From JBBROS01 sp963752225 (lineage in GTDB: Bacteria > Pseudomonadota > Alphaproteobacteria > Acetobacterales > Acetobacteraceae): a stretch of DNA of 64,000 bases. The position numbers and the translations under genes are program-made. The stretch is from contig CAVVXS010000007.1 in the NCBI GenBank assembly GCA_963752225.1, forward strand, positions 62,001 through 126,000, given 5' to 3'. The notes under the pieces were generated by a model. That model ran no database searches, had not been told where the DNA came from, and saw nothing but the letters and a program-made list of their open reading frames with translations. Shown piece by piece: positions 15,657 to 24,344 of this stretch (positions within the stretch are counted from its first letter, which is position 1; each line of letters begins with the position of its first letter).

Positions 15657-17133
15657 GCGCCACGTCGAGATCGGCGAAGCGGGTGAACTCGCCTTCGAAC
15701 AGCACCGGGATCATGCCGGTCGGGCCGTGCCGCTGCTTCTCGATCAGGATCTCGGCCTTGTTGTGCACCTGCTCCATGTCGCGCTGCCACTTGTCCAGCG
15801 CGGACTGGAACTTGTCCTCGGTGTCGTAGGCCATCTGCTTCGGCGCCCGCTGCTGCAGGTAGTATTCGTCGCGGTACACGAACAGCACCATATCGGCGTC
15901 CTGCTCGATGGTGCCGCTTTCGCGCAGGTCGCTCAATTGCGGGCGCTTGTCCTCGCGGCTCTCGACCGCGCGTGACAACTGCGACAGCGCCAGCACCGGC
16001 ACCTCCATCTCCTTGGCGATCGCCTTCAGCCCCTGGGTGATCTGGCTGATTTCGAGGACCCGGCTTTCGGGCTTCGTGCCCACGCTGGGGCGCATCAGCT
16101 GCAGGTAGTCGACCACGACGAGGCTCAGGCCCTTGGTGCGCTTCAACCGCCGGCAGCGAGTGCGCAGCGCGGAGAGGGAGATCGCCGGGGTGTCGTCGAT
16201 GTGCATCGGCAGCTGGGCGATCTCGCGGCTGACCTCGACGAAGCGGTTGAAGTCGCGCTGGCCGATCTCGCCGCGGCGGATGCGGTCGGCCGACACCCGC
16301 GCCTCCTCAGCCAGCAGGCGGGTGGCCAGCTGCTCGGCGCTCATCTCCAGGGAAAAAATCGCGACCGAGCCGTCGGGCTGCTTGTTCGGATCGTCGGATT
16401 GGGCGTTGCGCATCAGCGCCTTGGCGGCGCCGTAGGCGATCTTGGTGGCAAGTGCTGTCTTGCCCATGCCCGGGCGCCCGGCGAGGATCATGAGGTCGCT
16501 CGGGTGCAGGCCGCCGGTCTTCTTGTCCAGGTCGCGCAGCCCGGTGCTCAAGCCGCTGACGTGCCCGGCCTGCTTGTGCGCCCGTTCAGCGCTTTTGATC
16601 GCGTCCGTGAGCGCCCGCTCGAAGGTGACGAAGCCGCCATCGTTGCCGCCCTTGGTGGCGAGCGTGAACAGCTGGCTTTCGGCGAACTCGATCTGCTCGC
16701 GCCCGTCGATCGCCATGTCGGCGCCGAACGCGTTGTTGACCACCACCTCGCCGATGTCGATCAGCTGCCGCCGGATCCAGGCGTCGTGGATGGCGCGGCC
16801 ATATTCGCCGGCGTTGATGATGCCGATCATCGCCGTCAGCAGTTGCGCGAAGTAGGGCGTGCCGCCGACCTCGTCGAGCGCGCCCGAGTGCTCGAACTCC
16901 GCCTTCAACGTCACGGCGTCGGCGAGTTGGCCGGCTTCGACCCGGCGGGCGATCGCCTGGTAGATGCGGCCATGCACCGGGTCGGCGAAATGCTCCGGCA
17001 GCAGGAAGTCGGACACCCGCTCGAACGCCTTGTTGTTGGCCAGAAGGGCGCCGAGCAGCGCCATCTCGGCGCGGTCATTGGAGGGCGGCGTGCGCTGGCT
17101 GAGGCCGAGCAGGGGCGAGTTGATGCTGTTCAT
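15640..17133 (-). CDS. dnaB: Replicative DNA helicase DnaB
   Basis: Hexameric 5'-3' helicase that unwinds the replication fork; 497 aa. The N-terminal DnaG-interaction domain (SNDRAEMALLGALLANNKAFERV) is followed by the linker and the RecA-like ATPase: Walker A AGRPGMGKTALATKIA, SLEMSAEQLATRLLAEEA, Walker B VVVDYLQLM, then RVLEISQITQGLKAIAKEMEVPVLALSQLSR and the arginine finger region RGPTGMIP-like (RHGPTGMIP). Start at ATG 17133 matches the family N-terminus; an in-frame upstream extension to 17214 is unconserved. No intein is present. Confidence 0.97.
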   Translation of the reverse strand: MNSINSPLLGLSQRTPPSNDRAEMALLGALLANNKAFERVSDFLLPEHFADPVHGRIYQAIARRVEAGQLADAVTLKAEFEHSGALDEVGGTPYFAQLLTAMIGIINAGEYGRAIHDAWIRRQLIDIGEVVVNNAFGADMAIDGREQIEFAESQLFTLATKGGNDGGFVTFERALTDAIKSAERAHKQAGHVSGLSTGLRDLDKKTGGLHPSDLMILAGRPGMGKTALATKIAYGAAKALMRNAQSDDPNKQPDGSVAIFSLEMSAEQLATRLLAEEARVSADRIRRGEIGQRDFNRFVEVSREIAQLPMHIDDTPAISLSALRTRCRRLKRTKGLSLVVVDYLQLMRPSVGTKPESRVLEISQITQGLKAIAKEMEVPVLALSQLSRAVESREDKRPQLSDLRESGTIEQDADMVLFVYRDEYYLQQRAPKQMAYDTEDKFQSALDKWQRDMEQVHNKAEILIEKQRHGPTGMIPVLFEGEFTRFADLDVAHDAGH

Positions 17134-17234
17134 GCGGCTGTCATTATACCCGATCGGGGCAGTTTGGGCTGTGGATGGAAAAGGATAACGGGGAGGAAAT
17201 CTCCGCAGCAGCAATCGCCCTGTTCTGGAACGTC

Positions 17235-17257
17235 ATGGCCGGGCTCGACCCGGCCAT
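17235..17257. repeat. Intergenic palindrome ATGGCCGGG-N5-CCCGGCCAT
   Basis: Perfect nine-base arms around CTCGA in the divergent region between dnaB and the flavin monooxygenase gene. Sequences of this shape are common dispersed intergenic elements in alphaproteobacterial genomes, from general knowledge. Only one copy was seen in this window. It may fold in RNA upstream of the monooxygenase. Confidence 0.5.
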
Positions 17258-17322
17258 CTCTCCCCAGCAGGAACGCCGTGGCACGGCCGCTGCATGACCG
17301 CGCCGCAAAGGAGAGTTTCACG

Positions 17323-18621
17323 ATGCCCGATCGCTTCCACCTCGGCTGGTTCTGCAATTTTTCGTCCGGCGAGTGGAACCACCCGTTTGCCAGCGGCCTG
17401 CCGCCCTGGGACGGCAAGATCTTCGTCGAGATGGCGCAGGCGATGGAAGGGGCCTGCTTCGACTACATCATGCTCGAGGACACGCTGATGGTGTCCGAAG
17501 CCTATCGCGGCACCGCGGAAGCCACGCTCAAGCACGCGCTGCAAGCGCCCAAGCACGACCCGTTGCCGCTCGCCGCGATCATCGCCGCCAACACGAGCCG
17601 CCTCGGCGTGGTCGCGACCATGAGCACTATGGCGTACCCGCCCTTCATGCTGGCCCGGCTTGCGTCGACGATCGACAGCATCTCCGGCGGCCGGTTCGGC
17701 TGGAACATCGTCACCTCCGGCGAGGACGCGGCGGCGCAGAATTTCGGCATGGACGTGCTTCCGCCGCGCGAGCAGCGCTACGAGATGGCCGACGAATACG
17801 TGGATGTGGTGACGAAGCTGTTCGGCTCCTGGGCGCCCGACGCGGTGGTGATGGACCGCGAGCGCGGCGTCTATGCCGATCACACCAAGGTCCGGCCGAT
17901 CCATCATGAGGGCAAGTATTTCAAGGTGCGCGGCCCGCTCAACACGGTGCCGTCGCCGCAGGGGCGGCCGGTCTACGTGCAGGCCGGCGGCTCGCCGCGC
18001 GGGCGGGAGTTCGCGGCGCGCAACGCCAATTCGATCATCGCGGTCGCCAACGGCGCGTCGGGCATGAAGTGGTATCGCGACGACGTCCGCGCCCGCGCGG
18101 CGGCGGCCGGCCGCGACCCCGAGGAGATCAAGGTGCTGTTCCTGGTCTATCCGGTGCTGGGCGAAACCACCGAGGACGCGGAGGCCAAGTATGCGCGGAT
18201 GGTGAACTCACCCGCCTTCATCGAAGCCGGGCTCGCGTCGATCGGCACCGTCACCGACATCGACTTTTCCCAGTTCGACCTCGACGCCGAGCTGCCGCGG
18301 CTGACCACCAACGGCGAGCAGGGCTCGCTCGACAAGTTCGCGCAATGGGGCAGCGGCAAGACGCTGCGCCAGCTCGCTGCCGAGCGCTACGATGGCGGGC
18401 TGCGCCTGGTCGGCACGCCGGACGAGGTGGCGGATAAGATGGGTGCGGCGATGGCTGAGATCGGCGGCGACGGCTTCCTCGTCAGCACCCCGTTCCAGCG
18501 CATCAGCCGCCGGGTCGTGGTCGAGATCACCGAGGGGCTGGTGCCGGCGCTGCAGCGGCGCGGGCTGGTGCGCACGCACTACGAACACACGCTGCTGCGG
18601 GACACGCTCCGGGAGTTTTGA
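17323..18621 (+). CDS. LLM-class flavin-dependent monooxygenase (NtaA/SnaA/DszA type)
   Basis: 432-aa bacterial-luciferase-fold oxygenase that uses reduced FMN from a separate reductase. The NtaA/SnaA/SoxA subfamily oxidises nitrilotriacetate, antibiotics or heterocyclic sulfur compounds. It opens with FHLGWFCNFSSGEWNHPF and contains FDYIMLEDTLMV, ISGGRFGWNIVTSGEDAAAQNFG (FMN-phosphate region), RGPLNTVPSPQGRPVYVQAGGSPRGREFAARNA, and the C-terminal LVGTPDEVADKM. AAGGAGA lies eight bases before the ATG. No flavin reductase gene is near. It converges on the aminotransferase gene. Substrate unknown. Confidence 0.9.
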   Translation: MPDRFHLGWFCNFSSGEWNHPFASGLPPWDGKIFVEMAQAMEGACFDYIMLEDTLMVSEAYRGTAEATLKHALQAPKHDPLPLAAIIAANTSRLGVVATMSTMAYPPFMLARLASTIDSISGGRFGWNIVTSGEDAAAQNFGMDVLPPREQRYEMADEYVDVVTKLFGSWAPDAVVMDRERGVYADHTKVRPIHHEGKYFKVRGPLNTVPSPQGRPVYVQAGGSPRGREFAARNANSIIAVANGASGMKWYRDDVRARAAAAGRDPEEIKVLFLVYPVLGETTEDAEAKYARMVNSPAFIEAGLASIGTVTDIDFSQFDLDAELPRLTTNGEQGSLDKFAQWGSGKTLRQLAAERYDGGLRLVGTPDEVADKMGAAMAEIGGDGFLVSTPFQRISRRVVVEITEGLVPALQRRGLVRTHYEHTLLRDTLREF

Positions 18622-18650
18622 CGGGCGGTGGTCGGGGGCTGCTTGGGTGT

Positions 18651-18667
18651 GGTGGGCTTTGCCCACC
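18651..18667. terminator. Bidirectional hairpin GGTGGGC-TTT-GCCCACC
   Basis: Seven-base perfect arms with a three-base loop, ending one base before the stop codon of the minus-strand aminotransferase gene and 30 bases after the monooxygenase stop. It fits a shared convergent terminator. The sequence with its CCCTACG flank also matches a very common dispersed proteobacterial intergenic repeat, from general knowledge. Confidence 0.55.
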
Positions 18668-19996
18668 CTACGGGGGATTCGAGCCGGCCTGGCGAAAGAG
18701 CGGCGCCCGCGCTTCGGCGAACTCCGCCACCGCCGCGACGAAGCGGTCTAGGTCCGGTTGGCTGAGCGGCAGGCTCAGCGCCACCATGCCGCGCCGGGCT
18801 AGATAGAGGCCGGCATCGAGCATGTCGAAGAAGAACAGCTCGCGCAGCCCTTCCTCCTCCGCCGTCGGGACGTAAGCGCGGTCGATCGGGCCGGTGCGGA
18901 AGTGCGGCGAAGCGAGTGAGCCGAGGCCGGTGAAATGCATCGGCACGCCGGCCGCGGCGCAGGCGGCGTTGAGCGCGGCCCGCAGCGCCTCGCCGCGCTC
19001 GAACAGGGCCTCGGCGGCGTCGGCGGTGAAGATCTCGCCCATGGCGACGTTGCCGGCCGCCATCGACAGCACGTTGTTGTTGAAGGTGCCGGCATGCGGC
19101 AGCGTGTTCGCGAACAGGTCCATGACGTCGGCCCGGCCGCCGAACGCGCCGAAGCTCATGCCCCCGGCCACATACTTGCCCAGCGTCGTCAGATCCGGCG
19201 TGATGCCGAGGCGGGATTGCGCGCCGCCGGCACTGGAGCGCGACGTCATCACCTCGTCGAAGATCAGCAGCGCGCCGGTTTCGGTCGCGACCTCGCGCAT
19301 TGCGGCGAGGAAGGCGGGATGGGCCGGGATGCAGCCGCCGGAGCCCAGCATCGGCTCGACGATGATGGCGGCGAGGTCGCCGGCATGGGCGCGCGCAAGG
19401 GCGACGGCGCCCGCCGGGTCGTTGTAGTCGGCCATCACGACCGGCAGCGGCAGCGTCGCCTTGGACGGGCCCGAGACCGGAAAGGTCAGCACCCCGCCAT
19501 GGTAGCCGCCGCGACACGCCAGCACGGTGGCGCGGCCGGTGAAGGCGCGGGCGGCCGTGAGCGCCATCAGGTTGCCCTCGGTGCCGGAGTTGGTGAATCG
19601 CACCAGCTCGATTGAAGGAAAGCGGCTGCAGATCAGCCGGGCCAGCGCGACCTCGGGCTCGCCGACCGCGGCCAGGTTGAGGCCGTTCGCGAGCGCGGCC
19701 TCGATCGCCCGCCGGATGCGCGGCTCGGAGTGGCCGAACAGCCCGGCGGTGTACTCGCCGCACAAATCGAGATAGGCGTGCCCGTCCACGTCCCAAAGCC
19801 GGCAGTCCTCGCCGCGGGCCATGGCGGTGGGGAAGGGACCGTAGGACAGCACCGTGCGCGTGTTGCCGCCGGGCATGACGGCGCGGGCCTGCTCGTGCAG
19901 CGCTTGGCTGCGCGGCCGCCGGCTCACGTAGCGGTCGCGGGCGTCGGCCACGGCGGAAGCGATGTCGCTGTTGGTCCGGATGGCCGTGGCACTCAT
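18668..19996 (-). CDS. Class III PLP aminotransferase / glutamate-1-semialdehyde aminomutase-like
   Basis: 442-aa cytosolic PLP enzyme. It has MPGGNTRTVLSYGPFPTAMARGEDCRLWDVDGHAYLD, the phosphate-binding FTNSGTEGNLMAL, YHGG, the ALLIFDEVMTSR Asp, and the Schiff-base Lys in TLGKYVAGGMSFGAFGG. These mark the HemL-like branch. Glutamate-1-semialdehyde aminomutase in heme synthesis is unlikely for an alphaproteobacterium, which uses 5-aminolevulinate synthase, so a transaminase or mutase in amino-compound catabolism is more plausible. GAGGGGG precedes the ATG. It follows the liv-type operon and GAF gene at a 62-base distance and may be its last gene. Confidence 0.85.
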   Translation of the reverse strand: MSATAIRTNSDIASAVADARDRYVSRRPRSQALHEQARAVMPGGNTRTVLSYGPFPTAMARGEDCRLWDVDGHAYLDLCGEYTAGLFGHSEPRIRRAIEAALANGLNLAAVGEPEVALARLICSRFPSIELVRFTNSGTEGNLMALTAARAFTGRATVLACRGGYHGGVLTFPVSGPSKATLPLPVVMADYNDPAGAVALARAHAGDLAAIIVEPMLGSGGCIPAHPAFLAAMREVATETGALLIFDEVMTSRSSAGGAQSRLGITPDLTTLGKYVAGGMSFGAFGGRADVMDLFANTLPHAGTFNNNVLSMAAGNVAMGEIFTADAAEALFERGEALRAALNAACAAAGVPMHFTGLGSLASPHFRTGPIDRAYVPTAEEEGLRELFFFDMLDAGLYLARRGMVALSLPLSQPDLDRFVAAVAEFAEARAPLFRQAGSNPP

Positions 19997-20058
19997 GTGT
20001 TCCCCCTCCTATGCGGGTCCGGGCGCGCGGCCCCCGATGCTTGTCCTACGTCGCTGTC

Positions 20059-20541
20059 TTACATCACCGAAGCCGTCAGCAGCCCGGCCAAAATCCGCAG
20101 CCCCGGATGCGTCTCCGTCCCCCAGCGCCGGGTTGCGTGGGAGATGTTGATCGTCGCCAGCGACCGGCCGGCATACAGGATCGGCACGTTGACCATGGTG
20201 GTGATGCCCAGGCTCAGGATCAGTTCGTGGTCCGCAAACACCCGGCGGATGTCATCCGGCGTATCGCACACCATCATCTCGCCGCGGTCCAGCACGACGT
20301 GGCCCCAATGCGTGTCCTGCTTCTGTTTGCGTCCGCCGGGCGGGTAGGCGGCGGGGTTGCTGGAATAGGCGCGCTCGACCTCCATCGTATCGTGCAGCGA
20401 GCGCGTCACGGTGAACAGGTTGTGGCCGAACAGACGCTGCGCCAGCGCGTCGGTCGCGGCGAACGCGGCGGCAGCGCCTTCGTTGGCGGTCAGCGCCATG
20501 ATGGCGGCCACGTCGTCCAGGGTCGGCATCGGTTCGGGCAT
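20059..20541 (-). CDS. GAF-domain protein in the Liv-type ABC operon
   Basis: 160-aa soluble protein that is essentially one GAF fold. It has an N-terminal helix (VAAIMALTANEGAAAAFAATDALAQRLFG), core strands with LFTVTRSL, RAYSSNPAAYP, MMVCDTPDDIRRVFADHELILSLGITTMVNVPILYAGRSLATINIS, and a C-terminal helix. No kinase, cyclase or DNA-binding part is attached. GAF domains bind small ligands such as cyclic nucleotides or amino-acid derivatives. Two bases separate it from livM, so it is a co-translated accessory of the transporter operon. Function not assigned. Confidence 0.82.
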   Translation of the reverse strand: MPEPMPTLDDVAAIMALTANEGAAAAFAATDALAQRLFGHNLFTVTRSLHDTMEVERAYSSNPAAYPPGGRKQKQDTHWGHVVLDRGEMMVCDTPDDIRRVFADHELILSLGITTMVNVPILYAGRSLATINISHATRRWGTETHPGLRILAGLLTASVM

Positions 20542-20543
20542 GC

Positions 20544-21452
20544 TCAGGGTCCTATGGGCAAGGGGTGGGCAGTCGCTTCGGGCAGCAAGCCGCGTGTGCG
20601 GAAGCGCAGGATCAGCAGCAGGGCGGCGCTGAGCAGGATCTCGCGCATGGCAGCGCCCTGAACCGCGGTCAGGCCGGGGATGGCGGCGATCACGAACCGG
20701 GTCGACTCCAGGAACGTCACGATCAGCACGGCGCCCAGCACCGCGCCCCGGTTGTTGCCGACACCGCCGGCCAGCAGCGACAGCTTGATGTAGAGGGTCA
20801 GCAGCGGCACGAAGATGTCGGGCGCGATGAACGATGTGTAATGGCCGTAAAGCGCGCCCGCCATGCCCATCGCCCCCGCCCCGATCGCGAACGCCTGCAC
20901 CTTGTAGGCGAGCACCCGCTTGCCGGCGACCGCGGCCACGCCCTCGTCATCGCGGATCGCCCGCAGCACGCGGCCGAATGGCGCGTAGCTCAGCCGCTCG
21001 GCGACGACGAACGCCACCGTCACCAGTGCGGCGACGATGGCGAGATACAGCAGGTTGAACTGAACCGGCGGCAGCACGCCGCGCTCCGGGCCGGGGATGC
21101 CGGAGATGCCGTCGGTGCCCCCGGTCAGCCAGATCTCGTTGCCGGCGGTGATGCGCACCGCTTCGGCAAAGCCGAGCGTCACGATTGCCAGGTAGTCGCC
21201 GCGCAGCCGGGCGGTGATCGCCGCCACCGCCGCGCCAACCGCGGCGCCCATGACCGCCCCGGCCGCAACCCCCGCCGCGATCGGCCAGCCGAGCTTCACC
21301 GTGAGCAGCGCCGAGGTGTAGGCGCCGACCGCGAAAAAGCCGACTAGGCCGAGGTTCACCATTCCGGCCATGCCCCACATGACGTTCAGGCCGAGCGCCA
21401 TCAGCGCGTAGATACCAGCCGAGACGCCCATCGCGACGAGATAGTTCTCCAT
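20544..21452 (-). CDS. livM: Branched-chain amino acid ABC transporter permease, LivM type
   Basis: 302-aa inner-membrane permease of the HAAT (hydrophobic amino acid) ABC family. Typical segments: MALGLNVMWGMAGMVNLGLVGFFAVGAY, RLRGDYLAIVTLGFAEAVR, the cytoplasmic EAA-like loop FGRVLRAIRDDEGVAAVAGKRVLAYKVQAFAIGAGAMGMAGALYGHY, and GGVGNNRGAVLGAVL. About eight to nine membrane helices. It pairs with the LivH-like permease 12 bases upstream. In many relatives the pair is used for non-amino-acid substrates such as urea or aromatic acids. Confidence 0.92.
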   Translation of the reverse strand: MENYLVAMGVSAGIYALMALGLNVMWGMAGMVNLGLVGFFAVGAYTSALLTVKLGWPIAAGVAAGAVMGAAVGAAVAAITARLRGDYLAIVTLGFAEAVRITAGNEIWLTGGTDGISGIPGPERGVLPPVQFNLLYLAIVAALVTVAFVVAERLSYAPFGRVLRAIRDDEGVAAVAGKRVLAYKVQAFAIGAGAMGMAGALYGHYTSFIAPDIFVPLLTLYIKLSLLAGGVGNNRGAVLGAVLIVTFLESTRFVIAAIPGLTAVQGAAMREILLSAALLLILRFRTRGLLPEATAHPLPIGP

Positions 21453-21464
21453 CAGTACGCCCCG

Positions 21465-22337
21465 TCAGTAGGCACGCTGGCCGAGCAAGCCGCGCGGCCG
21501 CAGCAGCAGCACCACCAGGATCGCCAGGAAGCCGACCACGGTGCGGTAGGACGGCGGCAGCACCAGCAGCGACAGCTCCTCGCCGATGCCGACCACGAGT
21601 GCCCCGGCCACCGCGCCCGGCACGCTGCCGAGGCCGCCGACCACCGCGGCGGCGAAGATCGACAGGATGGCGCGAAAGCCGGTCAGCGGGTCGATGCTGG
21701 TGTCGAGCCCGATCAGCATGCCGCCGGTGCCGGCCAGCCCCATGCCGGCGAACGAGGCGATGCGGCCGACCCGGGCGGCGTCAATGCCCTTGATGTCGGC
21801 GAGCGCCGGGTTGTCGGCGACCGCGCGCATCGCCTTGCCGGTGCGGGTCAGGCCGAGAAAGGCGAACACGGCGGCCATCACCACCACCGCCACGGCGCCG
21901 TTCTCGACCTGCTGCGGCCCGACCCGCAAGCCCCAGAAACGCCAATCGCGCAGCATCGGCAGGTCGTAGCCGTTCAGCTCGTTGCCGAAGCCGAGACGGA
22001 CGACGTTCTCCAGCAGGATCGTCAGCGCGATGGATCCGATTGCCGTGGTGATCGACCCGGCGGCCCGGAACGGCCGCAGCACAAGCTCGTCCGAGACCAC
22101 GCCGACGCAGGCCGCCGCGATGAAGGCCACGCCGAGCGAGGGCACCAGAGGCAGGCCGAATTGCACGTTGGCGATCCAGCCGGCAAAGGCGCCGATGGTG
22201 GCGTGCGAAGCGAGCGCGAAGTTGGGGAAGCGCAGCACGGCGTAGATCAAGGTCAAGCCGATCGCCGGAACCGCCAGTACCGCCCCGGACATCGCCCCGT
22301 TCAGCACCAGCTGGACGACCTGCGGCAGCGGGATCAA
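21465..22337 (-). CDS. livH: Branched-chain amino acid ABC transporter permease, LivH type
   Basis: 290-aa inner-membrane permease. Family marks: VLNGAMSGAVLAVPAIGLTLIYAVLRFPNFALASHATIGAF near the N-terminus, TAIGSIALTILLENVV, the loop TGKAMRAVADNPALADIKGIDAARVGRIASFAGMGLAGTGGMLIG, and AAVVGGLGSVPGAVAGALVVGIGEEL. The start appears to be TTG at 22337, eight bases after the receptor stop and after a weak GAGCGGG. It forms a heterodimer with the LivM-like protein encoded next. Confidence 0.9.
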   Translation of the reverse strand: MIPLPQVVQLVLNGAMSGAVLAVPAIGLTLIYAVLRFPNFALASHATIGAFAGWIANVQFGLPLVPSLGVAFIAAACVGVVSDELVLRPFRAAGSITTAIGSIALTILLENVVRLGFGNELNGYDLPMLRDWRFWGLRVGPQQVENGAVAVVVMAAVFAFLGLTRTGKAMRAVADNPALADIKGIDAARVGRIASFAGMGLAGTGGMLIGLDTSIDPLTGFRAILSIFAAAVVGGLGSVPGAVAGALVVGIGEELSLLVLPPSYRTVVGFLAILVVLLLRPRGLLGQRAY

Positions 22338-22345
22338 TCGCCCGC

Positions 22346-23521
22346 TCAGACGATCGACACGAATTTGAACTTGCCGTTCTCGACCCGCTGGTAGCGGAAC
22401 CTGCAGTCCTTGATATCGCCGATATCGGTGAAGTCGCAGGGTCCGCTGGCGCCCTCGTAGTTGATCTCCATGCCGGCAGCGATCGCCTTCAGGCCCTCGA
22501 CCGCGGAATAGACCTTCTGCCCGTCGCCCTGCGACACCCGGCGCACGGTGTCGCGCAGCGCCGTGCCGCTCGCCTCCTTGGCGCGGGCGATCGTCAGCGC
22601 CACCAGGCTGATCCAGTCGGTCGCCTGCGTCTCGTAGGAGTCTGGCTCGCCGCCGAGCCGCTTCTTGGCGAGTTCGAACGCGGGCGAGCCGATGTCGGAC
22701 GAGGGCTGCACCGTGTAGGTGCCCTCGACCGCCGGCGCCGGCACCGAATCCAGCAGCTTCTGCGTGACCGCGTAAGACTGGGCGAAGCGCGGCTTATCGA
22801 ACCCGGCGCGATAGAGCTCGCGCAGCAGCACCGTGCAATCGGGCGTGTAGCCGTTGAGATAGATGAGGTCCGGATCGGTGCGCAGCGCCTGGTCCACTTC
22901 GGAGCGGTAGCTGGTCTTGCCGCCCTCGTAGATCAGGCCGCCGACCAGCTTGGAACCGTGCTGCGCCAGCACCTGCTCGACCCGCGCCTGGCCGGGGACG
23001 GCGAATGGCGCCTGGATCGCCATGATGTAGACGCGCTTGGCGCCCAGCGCGGCGATGAACTCGGCATGCTTGCCGTTCTGCAGCTGCGTGTTCGGCTGGG
23101 TGCGGATCAGGTAGCCGTTATGCGGCAACTGGGTGATGGTGTCCGAGCCGGATACCGTGGTGAGGAACACGCGGCTTTCCCAGCACACCGGCGCGACCGC
23201 GGTCGTCACCGCCGACGCCCAGGTGCCCATGATCACAGGCACCCGGTCCACGTCGATCAGCTTGCGCGCCGCACGCACCGCGGCCTCCGGGTTGGTCTGG
23301 CTGTCCTCGACGGCGAACTCGACCGGGCGTCCGAGCACGCCGCCGACGGCGTTGATTTCCTCGCGCACGGCGTTCATCGCCCGCAGCATGCGCGGACCGT
23401 CGAAGCCGCCGGCGCCGGTGAGCGGCGTGAGCACGCCCAGCTTCAGCGGCGAGGATTGGGCGCGGGCGATGGCGGGTGCGGCCAGGGCGGCGAGGACGAG
23501 GCGGCGGGTAAGGGTCATCAT
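22346..23521 (-). CDS. Branched-chain amino acid ABC transporter substrate-binding protein
   Basis: 391-aa periplasmic receptor of the type I (LivJ/amide-binding) fold that feeds the LivH/LivM permeases. A Sec/Tat-like signal (LTRRLVLAALAAPAIARAQ) is followed by LKLGVLTPLTGAGGFDGPRMLRAMNAVREEINAVGGVLG, FAVEDSQTNPEAAVRAARKLI, VIMGTWASAVTTAVAPVCWE and YSAVEGLKAIAAGMEINYEG near the C-terminus. Two ATGs are in tandem (23521, 23518) after TTGGAGA. The CCAGGGC-type hairpin of the dispersed repeat family lies just upstream. The ligand could be an amino acid or another small acid or amide. Confidence 0.92.
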   Translation of the reverse strand: MMTLTRRLVLAALAAPAIARAQSSPLKLGVLTPLTGAGGFDGPRMLRAMNAVREEINAVGGVLGRPVEFAVEDSQTNPEAAVRAARKLIDVDRVPVIMGTWASAVTTAVAPVCWESRVFLTTVSGSDTITQLPHNGYLIRTQPNTQLQNGKHAEFIAALGAKRVYIMAIQAPFAVPGQARVEQVLAQHGSKLVGGLIYEGGKTSYRSEVDQALRTDPDLIYLNGYTPDCTVLLRELYRAGFDKPRFAQSYAVTQKLLDSVPAPAVEGTYTVQPSSDIGSPAFELAKKRLGGEPDSYETQATDWISLVALTIARAKEASGTALRDTVRRVSQGDGQKVYSAVEGLKAIAAGMEINYEGASGPCDFTDIGDIKDCRFRYQRVENGKFKFVSIV

Positions 23522-23532
23522 GGTCTCCAAGG

Positions 23533-23609
23533 CCAGGGCTCTGCCCTGGACCCGTTGCGGCCAGAGGCCCCAAACCCCCGGCAAACGGATGTCAAAGGCT
23601 CTGCCTTTG
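23533..23609. repeat. Dispersed palindromic repeat between livF and the receptor gene
   Basis: Contains two perfect hairpins: CCAGGGC-TCT-GCCCTGG (23533-23549) and CAAAGGC-TCT-GCCTTTG (23593-23609). Between them is the shared core GCCCCAAACCCCCGGCAAA (about 23567-23585). The same core recurs at 58720 and, reversed, at 45027. Part of the element is inside the livF coding region and provides its stop codon. It may modulate mRNA stability between the ATPase and receptor cistrons. Confidence 0.75.
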
Positions 23610-24344
23610 CTGGGGTTCAAGGGCCAAAGCCCCTTGATCCAATCCAAGAAATGCCCGCCGGATCTCCGGATCGGCCGCCAGCTCGCGCGCCACGCCTTCG
23701 CTTCGGTTGCGGCCGTCCACCAGCAGGTAAGCGCGGTCCGATACCGCCAGCGCCTCGTTGACGTTCTGCTCGACCAGAGCGATCGCCACCCCATCGTCGC
23801 GGATCGCCCGGATCTCGCGGAACAGTGCCTGCGCCGCCACCGGCGACAGCCCGGCCGACGGCTCGTCGAGCAGCAGCAGCGCCGGATGCACCATCAGCGC
23901 CATGCCCATCGCCAGGATCTGCCGCTCGCCGCCCGACAGTGCCCGCGCCGGCTGCCGCCGCTTGCGGCCCAGCATCGGGAAGCGCTGCATCACCCCGTCG
24001 AGCCGCGACCGGGCAACGCGCGGGTCGGCGAAACCACCCATCTCCAGGTTCTCCCGCACTGACATCGAGGCGAACACGTTGTGCTCCTGCGGCACGTAGG
24101 CGACGCCAAGCCCCGTCACTTCGCGCGGCCGGCGCCCGCCGATCGCCTCGCCGCGCAGCAGGATCGTCCCCGATTGCGGCGCCAGCAACCCGGCGATCGT
24201 CTTCAGCAGCGTGGACTTGCCGGCGCCGTTCGGCCCGATCACGCAAACGATCTCGCCATCGTCCACCGCGAAATCGAGCCCGTTGAGGATGTGCTCGGCC
24301 GCGCCATAGCCGGCGACGAGGCGTTCGACGCTCAGGAGGCGCAT
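23592..24344 (-). CDS. livF: Branched-chain amino acid ABC transporter ATP-binding protein, LivF type
   Basis: 250-aa ATPase of the HAAT ABC importer. Walker A IGPNGAGKSTLLKTIAG, Q-loop VAYVPQEHNVFASMSVRENLEMG, signature ALSGGERQILAMGMALM, Walker B LLLLDEPSAGLSP, and switch His replaced by Gln in ALVEQNVNEAL, which is normal for LivF. The last ~16 residues (LDQGALALEPQQRQSL) are unlike family tails and are encoded inside the palindromic repeat that follows, so the tail seems repeat-derived. Its ATG lies 13 bases inside the livG coding end. Confidence 0.93.
   Translation of the reverse strand: MRLLSVERLVAGYGAAEHILNGLDFAVDDGEIVCVIGPNGAGKSTLLKTIAGLLAPQSGTILLRGEAIGGRRPREVTGLGVAYVPQEHNVFASMSVRENLEMGGFADPRVARSRLDGVMQRFPMLGRKRRQPARALSGGERQILAMGMALMVHPALLLLDEPSAGLSPVAAQALFREIRAIRDDGVAIALVEQNVNEALAVSDRAYLLVDGRNRSEGVARELAADPEIRRAFLGLDQGALALEPQQRQSL

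Noticed and set aside
16201..17322. Possible 370-residue N-terminal extension of the flavin monooxygenase
   Set aside because: The extension is antisense to dnaB; the family start and a ribosome site are at 17323.
18668..19996. Assignment as hemL (glutamate-1-semialdehyde aminomutase) of heme synthesis
   Set aside because: Alphaproteobacteria generally make 5-aminolevulinate by ALA synthase, and the gene sits with amino-compound transport genes; only the family is called.
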